From Ophiothrix spiculata (Eukaryota > Echinodermata > Ophiuroidea > Amphilepidida > Ophiotrichidae), in assembly GCA_000969725.1 (NCBI GenBank), contig JXSR01S066667.1: a stretch of DNA of 64,000 nt, one strand, 5' to 3'. Both the position numbers and the translations under genes were made by a program. This document shows, piece by piece, positions 47,874 to 60,570 of this stretch. The notes under the pieces were generated by a model. The model worked only from the letters and a program-made list of their open reading frames with translations, made no database searches and was not told the origin of the DNA. Numbering within the stretch: the first letter of the stretch is position 1; each line of letters opens with the position of its first letter.

Positions 47874-48846
47874 TACACACAAAACTTTTGATGAGTCACT
47901 GTGATGCACTAAAATGAGTCTCCAGTTTGTCCGTCAGATGAAACGTTTCGTGACCTAAACGAGTCAAAAAAATGAGTCAAATGACCCATTAAATGAGTCA
48001 TTGGAGAAATGACTCGTTTACATGACTCATTAAATTCACGAAATGTTTCATCTGACGGACAATCTGGAGACTCATGCTGATGAGTCAGCCGACTCATTTT
48101 CAGATTTTAAATGAATTTGCCTTTTGTCTGGTTTAGTGGAAAATTTGTCCGATAAGTGAGTGGAGGATGATATCCGAAAGGTGTTGGTGACTGTAGACAC
48201 AATATTGCCCATCATCAATATAGTAGACACTAATTCCGAGTCAAATTCCGAGTCCAAGAGGTTAAGCATAGGCTAAGCTTTCTGCAGTAAAACAACAATG
48301 GACTAAATGGTCAAATATTATAATTTAACTCCATATAAAAGCACTGCTTAATGCAGTAATTTATACTTGTAGCTTGAGAAGTTCCACATATTAACTCTGA
48401 CAGTGTTAAATGCCAAAAAAGTGCTCACAGAAATGACAATTGTGTGTAATCAACCACTCGTCACCGACCATGCATGTTCAAGAAATTGGCCGACCCACAG
48501 CCTCGTTTTCAAATGTCGTATTTGACTCAGTAATTTATGTAAATGAGTCAAAAGTCGTTATTGACTCAAAATTCTCCAACAAATGAGTCAATATGGCATT
48601 GAAAGAAGACTCAGCTTGAATGATCAAATGTGTCAAAAGTTGACCTTGACTCATCTTTGGCGTCTTGTGAGTCAATTAACATCTTGTGAAAATGAGCCAT
48701 GTGCGCTCATAAGTAATTTGACTCATTGTTCAGATTTTATTTAAGTCTTTAATGACTCGTTTGATTCAGTTTTGGGTCATATTGCATATGATTCATGGAA
48801 AACACATCTAAATGGGTCAAGTGATTCTTCAAAAGTTTTGTGTGTA
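47874..48846. mobile_element. TIR element dense in TGASTCA (AP-1-like) sites
   Basis: An 18-bp perfect TIR, TACACACAAAACTTTTGA, lies at 47874 and inverted at 48829-48846. Copy B reads straight through (AATGAAAAACCCAAACAC, about 57920). Twelve perfect TGAGTCA/TGACTCA sites lie inside (47892, 47973, 47994, 48023, 48081, 48533, 48544, 48562, 48584, 48647, 48668, 48719) plus several one-mismatch versions. An inner inverted repeat (GTCTCCAGTTTGTCCGTCAG) sits at 47918 and about 48072. No transposase is visible. Confidence 0.75.
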
Positions 48847-49643
48847 CCCAAACACGGTATCGTAATTTGCTGTAAATACAATGTGTTGCAAGTTTGATTT
48901 AAGTTCAAACAGTCTTATAATATAAAGTGTCCTTAAAATAGAAATGATAACATGACATGCTATGTGAACTTAAGAGATACACGCGTTGCTTCAAAGATTT
49001 ACTTACATATCATGTAGCCTGTCATAGGTAGTTTATAAAATGTACGGAATGATATATATACATAAATGTATGATAGGCGTTTCACTTTCAGAGCGACATT
49101 TTGTAAGAACAACCGCATGTTGAAAACAAGAGGCATGTATTATTATTTGGGCGCCAATCCTCTTGAGGCCCCTACCCTACTTGCTGTTTTCGTCGGCTTT
49201 GTACACCCAATGAATTTCAAATAAGAAGGGACTGGAAGGCAAGATTCGCACAGTAAGCACATTCCGATGAGAAGCTACTCGTGTTACACACAGTTCAGTC
49301 GATTTTCTTAAGCCATATCCTAGGGTGTTTCAGGAAAAATAAAACATTTTAGCATAAAATAAAATAAGAAGAGATCGTCTATAAACTCTTCGCATAAAAA
49401 AAGCAGGTGATTCAGTGATAAATGTAAAAGGTAGAATTATTTTTGTTTTGTTTTAGAATCGTGACAATTTGATATATAAGTTAAAGTTTAATATGGGTAT
49501 AATTCAGCAATAGACAAACATACCAATAGAGTAGAAATACAATAACCTTCTAAATTTTCATCGTTTTCTGTTGTAAAACAGAACAATAAGGATATACAGA
49601 GGCAGTTTCTTGATAGCAGAGAAAAATAAAAAAATAATGAGTA

Positions 49644-50637
49644 GGGGAAGGTGGGGTGGGTTGGCCCTCGGGGTGGGTTGGCCCACCACGAGTTTCTGCT
49701 CACGTGACCTAGAAAGATTTATGTTACTGGTGATTTTTGGTCATATAATGCATCAAATATACCATAAAATTTACCAGAACCCAGCTCATCTCTTTGTGTG
49801 AGTTGTTATCAGTAAAACGAGTTTTTGAGTTACCTAAGTAAACTTTTTAAGCAAACGTATTTTTGTACTAGTGTCAAGATATTACTTCGCTGGTCCAAGT
49901 TATTATTATTGATTACGAGCTATGGTACATGTCCAACATGTCATGGGATCAAATCCACTTTATCCTTTGTTTTGTTGGTATACCATGAGGTTAAGTCAAA
50001 ACTGGGACTACGGGGTGAGTTGCCTACCACATGGGGTAAGTTGGCCCTATGGCGAATTTGCCCAAGATGGTATGATAACCTACTCAGACTCTAGCACAAT
50101 AACATTTATGACGTTTTAACACGATTTTAATTCTAAACAAGTAAATAGATGCGTATAACAAGACGCAAGGAGTCTTAAATGACACTGGTAGGCCTATATT
50201 GCATATATTGCATGCAGATAACACTGTAGGTCACAACGTATCTTTTTAAAAGATCGATATTGTATTAATTTATTATGGCATTTCATCTCAAAAGGACATT
50301 TATGTATGCAGAACATTCCCGTGCTTCACTTAAAAACATAATGTATGAAATGTGTCACGGTAAAATGAGTACGACTCTTTTTTTGTAAATGGGGCCAACT
50401 CACCCCACTGGGTGGGCCAACTTTAATACCCCGCATGCGGCGTAAGTTGGCCCTATTGACAACATTTTTTATTTTTTTAATTATTTAAATACGATAAGCC
50501 GCAGAGTCTTAGTATTCACATAAAACATAGCTTGGGTACATATCTATCTTTTGTTAACAGGAAAATCTTCTAGACCTTAAACTCTCCAATACAAGGGCGT
50601 TCAAACAAAAGGGGGGCCAACCCACCCCACCCTTCCC
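49644..50637. mobile_element. TA-flanked G-rich TIR element, 994 bp
   Basis: GGGGAAGGTGGGGTGGGTTG at 49644 is inverted at 50637, with TA on both sides. Copy B keeps a single TA (AATGAGTACATAATGGG, about 58718). This is a precise empty site and fits Tc1/mariner-type TA duplication. GTAAGTTGGCCCTA-like subterminal repeats recur inside. No transposase is visible. Confidence 0.85.
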
Positions 50638-50999
50638 TACATAATGGGTACATAAAATAAGTTGATTCCCAATTCTTATAATCATATTTGGCACTAAGCT
50701 AATCAAACAGGCCTCCTCTATTGAAAGGTTTGAAAAACCCGAAGAAATAAATGGAGACAAATTTGCATGTGCATGTAAAGTAGATAACTAATCGAATCGT
50801 CCTATTAGAATGTACTGATACTGATTGTAACACTTTTCTTTAATTTGTTTATATTATAAAGCGGTGCTGTTTCCGGTGAAAATAATTGGAAACATAACGA
50901 ATTGTATTGTTGATATAAATTTAGCGTAAACCAACCTATATTTAGTAGTTAAATTTATTATAGATGTTTTTTAATAGCTGAGATGAGAAACCAAACATA

Positions 51000-51190
51000 T
51001 GCAAGAATCGCAGCCGATTTCCCATTTCCTCATACTAACACTTGCGACCTCGCCTATAGCTAAAAAGACATAATAGACGAGTCCGTCATCCATGGACGAC
51101 ATGCAATGCAGGAGATAACGCAAGGAGATATGTCAAAAACAGGTTAGCATGGATCAAGTAAATATCAGCTAAGAATTTTGACCTAGATTG
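51000..51190 (+). repeat. Repeated module M (first of two in copy A)
   Basis: CAGCCGATTT...CATGGACGACATGCAATG...AAAACAGG...GGATCAAGTA is repeated with changes at 52030-52210 and, in copy B, at 59120-59300 and 60255-60430. The common core is GGACGACATGCAA followed by GATATG and AAAACAGGTT. One copy has a 1-base deletion in the core, which argues against protein coding. It may be a regulatory module or old exon remnants. Confidence 0.5.
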
Positions 51191-52481
51191 TAAGTATTAC
51201 CTCGATTTGTTCCCTTTTATAAATTACCTGTCTGTTAATTTTTTGATTCTTTGTATTATGAAAGGACAATGCACGCAGGAAAATATCTTCCAATTGAAAT
51301 GATATTGTAAAACCCTTACAAAGTTGTCTTTGATTGGTTATGTGGCCTTCATAATGTTGTATTTAATCATAGGCAAAAATGCATTTTTTATTTTCCATTG
51401 CACTCGACCAGTGCAAATGGAAAATTAAAAATGCACTCCGTTCGTCAATGCATAGTTGACTATATATTATGAATAGACCTTCAAAATATAGGCATGGTGA
51501 TAGGCCTTAGATGTAAAAGGAATCAAATGATAAGAATCTTTAAATGAGTTAATATACAAAACAAAATATAAAAGGCAATAGAAAAAATATTTTCTTTCGA
51601 TAAATAATGAAATGTTCAATTTGACCTTCGCCTATTTGAATGGAACATTTCATTTTTCATCTCATGACAATATTCTTACCATTGCACTCATAACATTCAT
51701 TATTTGTAAAATAGTGGTTTAGGGGTATTTGATAAGCTGTAAATCCATCCCTAAACTTTTTTCGAATATTTTGAGATTTAAGAATTATATCGGGTGCTAC
51801 GGTATAACTTTAAAATCATGCAAAGTGCATAGTCGGTTTCACCTATTCACATACATATATACACATGCCTGATTTTGCTAAGCAATCAGATAATCATATG
51901 ATCGTTAATACATTTTTAGAGAACCTAACAATTCGGTTTCGTCACGTGGGTTTTGAGACATCATAAGGCATAAGCCATGGCATGGGTACTCTACTATTGA
52001 TGAGGAATTAAACTTAAGAAATAAAACCCACGCAAGAAACAGCCGATTTACAATAGTCATCTATAACTACTTCAGACTATGCCCGTGGCTAAATGGACGT
52101 AATGAACGAGCTCTCCATCCACGGACGACATGCAAAACAGCAGAGGACGGAACAAGATATGTTGAAAACAGGTTTTACAGGATCAAGTATTATATACCAC
52201 ACAGAGGATTGACCTATTTCTGTGGTTTTACTTCAATTATTGTATTTATTCACAACAATTTTGGAGCTTGATTATCTCACACGTGGTCAAGCTGAGCTTA
52301 TAATTATAAGTAGTAGTTGTGATTGTTTTATTCTTATTTATTTACATAATATATACCGTATATACAAATAGTAGTCCTAATCTGAATGCTAAATTGTTGA
52401 GAGATTTTCGTATATTTATATTATATCAAATTTTAGGAAATTACAAAAATGATAAGAAACACAGGTTTATGCTTGGTGAAT

Positions 52482-52667
52482 ATGCTTTCTTATAAAAGAT
52501 TGTATTTCGCCCTGGTTTTATTTCTATTTTTACAGTGTCTCTTAAGAACTGAATCAATGCAAACAAGTCTAGCGTGCTATAAGAAAATAATACCATATGC
52601 CGATACAGGAAATAGCATTGACGAATCAGTAATCTTATACATCTTTGAAAACATAGTAGGAATCTAA
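52482..52667 (+). CDS. Candidate small secreted peptide gene, copy A
   Basis: A 61-codon frame from the ATG at 52482; an upstream in-frame ATG at 52449 is not conserved in copy B. It begins MLSYKRLYFALVLFLFLQCL, a basic start followed by about 15 hydrophobic residues, as in a signal peptide. It continues TESMQTSLACYKKIIPYADT and ends ESVILYIFENIVGI. The last 135 bases are identical in copy B although flanks differ, and a polyadenylation-like AATAAA sits about 255 bases after the stop (52922). Alternatively TTTTTACAG at 52527-52535 is a splice acceptor and only CLLRTESM onward is exon, in the same frame. No family is recognised, and a non-coding explanation remains possible. Confidence 0.35.
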   Translation: MLSYKRLYFALVLFLFLQCLLRTESMQTSLACYKKIIPYADTGNSIDESVILYIFENIVGI

Positions 52668-53009
52668 TAACCCACCGTAAACGGATAAAAGCTCAGATAA
52701 CGGTAATTTCTCGCAGCAATCACCCAAACGGTAGAATCACATGGGCAATCACGTGTTTCTGTTCTATAATAAAACGGCAGGCAGCCACGTCTATAAATCC
52801 ATGAAAAAGAGACATACCGGTATATAAGAGACAAAACACCTGATGATGGTAATTCTGTGCGCACTTCAAAAAATGAGTATTAATTGCATAAGTGTGCACG
52901 TTTGTTTGTTTAGAAATAAGAAATAAAGCACCACTCTTTTTAATTTATTATCAAATTTGTCTGATTTTTATATAGATCGAGTACGGTGAATAATGATAAC
53001 ACCAGTGAA

Positions 53010-53351
53010 AAGGTAAATTATTGTACAACAGTGTATTAAATATTTTCAAATTATATTAAATAGCAAAATCCCTTTTTTTGTCTGGCCAAATTTGCACACA
53101 AATTTGCCAAGTGGCGACTTTTGGAGTTGCCAAAAGATTGGCAACTTTTTTCAAATAAACACATTTTGGCTGATTAAATTGTTACTTTTGTCACAAAAGT
53201 TGCCAATTGGCAACTTTGATCAAAATCCTGTTTGTTTGTCTGCCAAAATATTCTCATAAAAGTTGCCAATTGGCAACTTTTTCTGATATCACACATTTAT
53301 GGCAAGAACATCGCCAATTGGCAACTTTTTAACCATATTCAGATATTTGGC
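53010..53351. repeat. Junction spacer with palindrome array
   Basis: Between copies A and B lie four related palindromes: imperfect at 53125-53147 (AGTTGCC...GGCAACTT), perfect at 53196-53217 and 53258-53281 (core GTTGCCAATTGGCAAC), and a half-eroded one at about 53311-53331. Spacing is about 50-70 bp. A GCCAAGTGGC fragment precedes them at 53106. No coding content. Confidence 0.75.
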
Positions 53352-56300
53352 AATTAAAAGTAGACTACCTCCTATGATTCCCGATATTCAGCTCGGACTA
53401 TAAAGAACGGGTTAAATAATACATGTAATCCAAATTATCTCTCTAATGAAATATTTAAATTGAACATTAAATCAATTGAAGTCGTTCTGCATTTGGAACA
53501 AGGCAGACATTCAGATACATAACAAGAGGATCATTTACTTCTTCCTTTATGAGAGAGAAATAATTTTTTCTTTAACCCTCGTCCACCCACCTCAGGGGGG
53601 GGGGGGTGTTTACCACCCTTCTTAACGGATTGTCGCCGATTGCTGCAAAGCATATAAGTATTTTTCCATCTCATTTTATCAACATCTGCAAATGTCAAAT
53701 GTTATTCAAGTATAACCTCTCATTTGAGTTTCTCTGTATGCAAGATCAATCACTGATTTACAGTCGGGTCTTTACACATACTACTGCTAGTAATCACACC
53801 TTACTGAGGCTCATCATCGCTGTGAAAAATGAATGTGACAAAACAGACAATTTAAACTTACATTGGTCCGATTTTCCGAAATTAAAATTTCAAAGCCATA
53901 TGAAAGACAACCCCAAATATGTTTCAGTTTCAAATTTCAGTTAAATCGGCCCATTAGTTTTAATTTTATGGGCAATTTTGTATTTTACAGTTGCCTATAC
54001 TTTACTTACCGATAATATTTCTGGTTACCATAATTAGACACATTTTCACTGATATCTCCAACACGGAACATTTCACATTGCTTAGGTAAAATTTTACATG
54101 GGTAATGAGACAAATATGAGAACGTTTTGGTACCAAAATTTCAAAAAGTTTGAAAACAAAATGTTAACCAAATTGGACTGGGTTCTTTTAATACACTTTT
54201 ATCTGTCCTTTAATATTAATATACGCGATTAAGTTCAAAATACATTGCAACGAATAGAAAATACACTTTATAAATATTTTATTGATAGCCGCGTTTATTC
54301 AAATCACAATTCAGAAAAATCTGATTTAGAATATTCCACTACATGATTTATGTGAAGTCTCTATCACTAATCTTAACTTCATTTACAATGTCACTGCTTA
54401 AAGGCATTTCAAATTATTTACGAGCATCTATAAAGGACTGCACTTAATACTTCATTTTATATTAACAAGAGAGTGCTTTATTGCATTCGGAAGGCACGTC
54501 AGAAGATTGTATTTTAATAATTTCATTTGATTGTAATCTGTTCGACTGAGAAGCAGTTGTTTCGCAAGACACAGAAGCAATAAAATACTCAATGCAATAA
54601 GCAATGTAACGTTATTTTGTTCTGAAGCAGATACAAATAAATAAAAAGTCTCATCGTATTATCATTGATTTTTGTTCGGGGGATAAAATACAAAAATATA
54701 CTTTATACAATCCGAATTGAAAAATGTCTTTGAAGCTGAAAACATTTTTAATATTGACAATTATAATCAGAGCTACTACAAACATGAGATGCGTTTACTC
54801 TCTACACTGATAACATTGATTAATTTGAAGTGTGCTATTGGAGGAAAGAGAAGACTGTAATTTTAATTATTAGAAGGTCAGCTAAATAAAAAATAATAAG
54901 TATTCAGTTAGCTAGTTCAAATGTTCTGTCCGTGCATAACAATGCATTTTGTAATCCGTAGTAAAATATTTTGTTAACCCATTACTTATTCTATTCACTG
55001 GAGTCAATAAGTATAGATAATCCCCACTTGAGAAATTGCAATCCTTAACAATCCTTTTGTGTTTACACGATAAAAAGCACAACTAAAAAACTCTAAGCGT
55101 TATGCTTTTCGTCGAAGACAATAGCCTATCCTATACTTTGATTGACAGGTCTCTTTTGTGTGGTAAAATTAATTCGATACTTCTTTTGTCATTAACGATT
55201 TAGTTAACAAAATCCTTTGTCCTTTAATGAGATAACTTACGACAAACTTGAACAGGCTAAGTGTATAAGATCAAAAAGTCTTTGGTATGTAAAACCATAA
55301 AGAGGGTGAGCTGATTTTCATTAGCAAAACGTTGACCTTAAAGGGAGCATCTTTACTCTTTTCTCTGTTTGAAATATCGTTCGTTTTGATCATATTCAAG
55401 TGATCAATAGTTACTTGCATCACATACATCGCCGATATCAGCACTCTTTAATGGTTCAGGGTCATATGTTTCCTCTTTAAGCAGGAACAAAATACCTTCA
55501 AGTTAGTCATCACCTTTATGACATGTCACGTATTCATTACGCTATTACGTTCGGCTTGATTTCATCCCTTGCATGTAAGAGGTAAAATCGGAAGTGGATT
55601 ATGCCTGGTTCATGACATATGATCGGCGGAGTAATACATACTAATTGCCTAACACTATACTAATCGATCAGATTTTCCCAGAAAGTATATGTAATAAGCG
55701 AAGTGACTTGAACACTTGGAATGGCCCTATCTTGATTATTTTGGTAAATGAAATATGGATAGTAATAATCATTGTTACAAGTTTTAGGACTTCTGTATAG
55801 CATTGGTGTATCCAACGTACATAAATTTTTATCATCATCATTTATCATCCATTGGCTTCGAAGCAGGTGATCCGAAAGTTTCTGGAATCATACTACATAA
55901 TCAGCAATTGTAGGGCATTAAACCATTGTTTTCACTTAGTTCAAAATGCACTCAGTACCTATGTATGGTGCAAATGGTCGATTTGGCATTTTTTCTTATG
56001 GTTGGGACATAGAGTCCATACTTTCGAGGCAGCAGTCATGTCTAGTTATTTTTCTTGTTTCGCGACTTGAGCAAATTAATGATCACATTACCCATTTTGT
56101 AAGGGTCCAAATTAAGTTTTGCCTTCTTTTTAATGTTTGCGTAATAACTGTACAAAATTACGACCTGGAACAAATATTGTAAGTGTCTTTAACGAAATAA
56201 ATGCATTTACACACAATACGTCATGTCACCTTGCAAAAATAGCTTATTTCAGGATTGCTCAGTTTGAAAGTATAACCTTTTTTTACTGCTATTACCTCTA

Positions 56301-57211
56301 CTGCCCACGCAAAGCAGGTGAAAGTCTGGGTCCTTGAACTTAGTTGTATTGATCTACAATAACACCCTGAATCGTGAGACAGATTTGAACGTTGCACGAC
56401 TTAGCGACATTTAAATCCATTTGATCCCGTATGAATTAATGTCCTTCAGATTTGATCCGATTGAGAATTCTAATAGGTGAACTTCTTGCATTGATGGTAT
56501 TGTTGATTTAGTTTTAACAGCTGGCTGAAGGTAATTCCTTGTGTTATATATGAATGATAACGTACACTGCTGCTGGAAAATATTTCATCGTAATTAAAAA
56601 CGTTAAGAAAGGAACTTTTCAGTTAAAGCCAATACAAAATAATATAATAAATAATTGGTCCCTGAGTATCACTTATATTGGGGAGCATAAGCTGACTGTC
56701 TTTATTATGTTAGCTCGCAATTATTCATTTATCACACCAACCTCTCATATTGGCACATGAGTATATATCTCGTAAGTATTATGTATAGATGTATAAAGGG
56801 GGCCTGTCTAGAGGCCTCTTTTGTCTGTTATCCGGGACGGGGAAGACTAGTATCTTTATACCTTGAGTTTCTGTTTTCTGAATAATTCTTTGAATATTTG
56901 GAGCGACATGGTGTAATAGTAAATGACATGCATTGAGTTGTATAACCTATAAAAGCTTGATATTTCAACATTTACATTCCATACATGCAATTTCGTTTCG
57001 GATCGTGATAACATAAATAATGGACGATAAAAATGTCATAGGGTAAGCAATTTTTGGAATATTTACCTCAGTAAGCATTTATAATCGGACTGCTTGACGT
57101 CATCTTATTAGAATTCTATTAAATTACCTTGTTTTGAAATTAACAGTGACGTTTTCGTGTGCATGGGAAAAAGGTCAATGGGTGATGAGACAAGGCTAAT
57201 TCATAACCATT

Positions 57212-57620
57212 NNNNNNNNNNNNNNNNNNNNNNNNNNNNNNNNNNNNNNNNNNNNNNNNNNNNNNNNNNNNNNNNNNNNNNNNNNNNNNNNNNNNNNNNN
57301 NNNNNNNNNNNNNNNNNNNNNNNNNNNNNNNNNNNNNNNNNNNNNNNNNNNNNNNNNNNNNNNNNNNNNNNNNNNNNNNNNNNNNNNNNNNNNNNNNNNN
57401 NNNNNNNNNNNNNNNNNNNNNNNNNNNNNNNNNNNNNNNNNNNNNNNNNNNNNNNNNNNNNNNNNNNNNNNNNNNNNNNNNNNNNNNNNNNNNNNNNNNN
57501 NNNNNNNNNNNNNNNNNNNNNNNNNNNNNNNNNNNNNNNNNNNNNNNNNNNNNNNNNNNNNNNNNNNNNNNNNNNNNNNNNNNNNNNNNNNNNNNNNNNN
57601 NNNNNNNNNNNNNNNNNNNN
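57212..57620. other. Assembly gap, 409 N
   Basis: Flanks correspond to A positions of about 47410 and 47640, so the true content may be only a few hundred bases. Frames across the Ns are not genes. Confidence 0.95.
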
Positions 57621-59750
57621 TTTTAAACTTTCAAAATCATACATAGATGTACATGTATATACTAAAAAGAAAATTATAGGACCTAGTTCACATAAAACAA
57701 AAAAGATTAGAAAAGATGAAACAAACAAACAAAACAAAAGTACATATCAAATGAACAAACAAACCAAAAGTGCCTAGCAACGATGTTCACTTACGAGTGT
57801 GTTACTTCAAAAACTTTATACTTAATATAACTTCCATTTGCTTCTCTTGCAATTTTTCAAGCCGTATGCCGTATAATTTATTATTACCATTATTTGTTTT
57901 CTAAATTTTGGTATATTAATGAAAAACCCAAACACAGTATCGTAATTTTCTGTAAATACGATGTGTTGCAAGTTTGATTTAAGTTCAAACAGTCTATATA
58001 AAGTGTTCTTAAAATAGAAATGATAAAATGACATGCAATGTGAACTTAAGAGATACACGCGTTGCTTCAAAAATTTACTTACATAACATGTAGCTTGTCA
58101 TAGGTAGTTTATAAAATGTACGGAATGATATATATACATAAATGTATGATAGGCGTTTCACTTTTAGAATGACATTTTGTAAGAACAACCGCATGCTGAA
58201 AACAAGAGGCATGTATTATCATTTGGGCGCCAATCCTCTTGAGGCCCCTACCCTACTTGCTGTTTTTGTCGGCTTTGTACACCCAATGAATTTCAAATAA
58301 GAAGGGACTGGAAGGCAAGATTCGCACAGTAAGCACATTCCGACGAGAAGCTACTCGTGTTACATGCAGTTCAGTCGATTTTCTTAAGCCACATCCTAGG
58401 GTGTTTCAGCAAAATAAAAATACATTTTAGCATAAAATAAAAAAGAAGAGATCATCTATAAACTCTTCGCATAAAAAAGCAGGTGATTCAGTGATAAATG
58501 TAAAATGTAGAATTATTATTGTGTTGTTTTAGAATCGTGATCATTTGATATATAAGTTAAAGTTTAATATGAGCACAATTCACAATAGACAAACATACCA
58601 ATAGAGTAGAAATAAAATAACCTTCTAAATTTTCATCGTTTTCTGTTGCAGATGTTATAAAACAGAACAATAAGGATATACAGAGACAGTTTCTTGATAG
58701 CAGAGAAAAATAACAATAATGAGTACATAATGGGTACATAAAATAGGTTGTTTCCCAATTCTTTATCTGATCATATTTGGCAAAAAGTTAATACAGGCCT
58801 CCTCTATTGAACGGTTTTGGTACTTACCCATGCTACTGAAAAAAAAAAAGCAAAACAAAAAACCGAAGAAATAAATGGAGACAAATTTGCATGTGCATGT
58901 AAAGTAGATAACTAATCGAATTGTCATATTAGAATGTACTGATACTGATTGTAACACTTTTCTTTATTTTTTTTATAATATAAAGCGGTGCTGTTTGCGT
59001 TGAAAACAATCTGAAACACAGTTAATTGCATTGTTGATATAAATTTAGCGTAAACCAACCTATATTTAGTAGTTAAATTTATTATAGATGTTTTTTAATA
59101 GCTGAGATGAGAAACCAAATATATGCAAGAATCAGCCGATTTCCCATTGCCTCATACTAACACTTGAGACCTCCCCTTTAGCTTAAAGGACATAATTGGC
59201 GAGTCCGTCATACATGGACGGCATGCAATGCAGGAGATAACGGAAGGAGATATGTCAAAAACAGGTTAACCTGGATCAAGTAAATATCAGCTAAGAATTT
59301 TGACCTAAATTGCAAGTATTACCTCGATTTGTTCCCTTTTACAAATTGTCTGTCTGTTATTTTTTTTGATTCTTTGAATTATGAAAGAACGATGCACGCA
59401 AGAAAATATTTTCCAATAGAACTGATATTGTATAACCCATACAAAGATTCTTGTCATTTGATTGGTTAATGCGGCCTTCATAATTTTGTATTTAATCATA
59501 GGCAAAAATGCATTTTTATTTTCCATTGCACTCGACCAGTCCAAATGGAAAATAAAAAATACACCCAGTTCGTCAATGCATAGTTGACTATATATTATAA
59601 ATAGACCTTCAAAATATAGGCATGGTGATAGGCCTAAGATTTAAAAGGAATCAAATGACAAGAATCTTTAAATGAGTTAATACATAAAACAAAATATAAA
59701 AGGCAATAGAAAGAATATTCTCTTTCGATAAATAATGAAATTTTTAATTT

Positions 59751-59966
59751 CAAGGGCCCTGTCAGTTGTTGCTCAATGTTGTAGAACCGATTGCCTTTTG
59801 TTCATTAGGAATGCCACTAGTGTTGATGTTTTCAGATCTTATTTGAAAAAGTACCTTTTCCCCGAGTGTTCACTTGTATTCTTTTTTAATTGTTGTGTAT
59901 TTTTCATGTTTTTTGCGCTTTGTATCCCTAGGCAAAAGCGCGGTATAAATGTATGTTATTATTATT
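59751..59966 (+). mobile_element. CR1/L2-like LINE 3' end (B only)
   Basis: The frame gives the C-terminal LINE motif RNATSVDVFRSYLKKYLF (about 59805), a short 3' UTR and a GCGCGGTATAAATGT end followed by a (TTA)n tail, typical of CR1/L2-type 3' ends. Copy A at about 51613 lacks it, and a short AATTT/ATTT stretch borders both ends. It is a strongly 5'-truncated insertion after the duplication. The upstream peptide ALSVVAQCC is also LINE-like. Confidence 0.8.
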
Positions 59967-60570
59967 ATTTGACTCGGCTTCGCCTCTTTAAATGGATCAT
60001 TTTATTTTTCATCTCATGAAAATATTCTTATCCACTTTAAAGTCTCGTTGCATACTCTTTACTAATGCGTAAGAATGAAATGCCTTAAAAATATTACGCC
60101 TGATTTTGCTAAGCAATCAGATAATCATATGATCGTCAATACATTTTTAGAGAACATAACCTCACGTGGGTTTTGAAACATCATAAGGCATAAGCCATGG
60201 CATGGGTACTCTACTATTGATGAGGAATTAAACTTTAGAAATAAAACCCACGCAAGAAACAGCCGATTTACAATAGTCATCTATAACTACTTCAGACTAT
60301 GCCCGTGGCTAAATGGACGTAATGAACGAGCTCTCCATCCAGGACGACATGCAAAACAGCAGATTACGGAACAAGATATGTTGAAAACAGGTTTTACAGG
60401 ATCAAGTATATATACCACACAGAGGATTGACCTATTTCTGAGGTATTTACTACAACTGTAGTTATTCACAGCAATTCTGGAGCTTGATTATCTCACACGT
60501 GGTCAAGCTGAGCTTAGTCACCTCATTGGGATCAAGTTACGAAATTATAAGTAATAGTTGTGATTGTTTT

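Larger units (their letters stand above)
40001..53009 (+). repeat. Tandem segmental duplication, copy A
   Basis: From AATTAAAAGTAGACTACC (40001) to AATGATAACACCAGTGAA (about 53009) this segment is collinear with copy B (53352-61275), at high identity by eye over long runs. A carries private insertions at 40275-41313, 44567-44814, 45413-46710, 47874-48846 and 49644-50637, and a local tandem repeat at 41866-43402. These account for most of its greater length. Confidence 0.85.
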
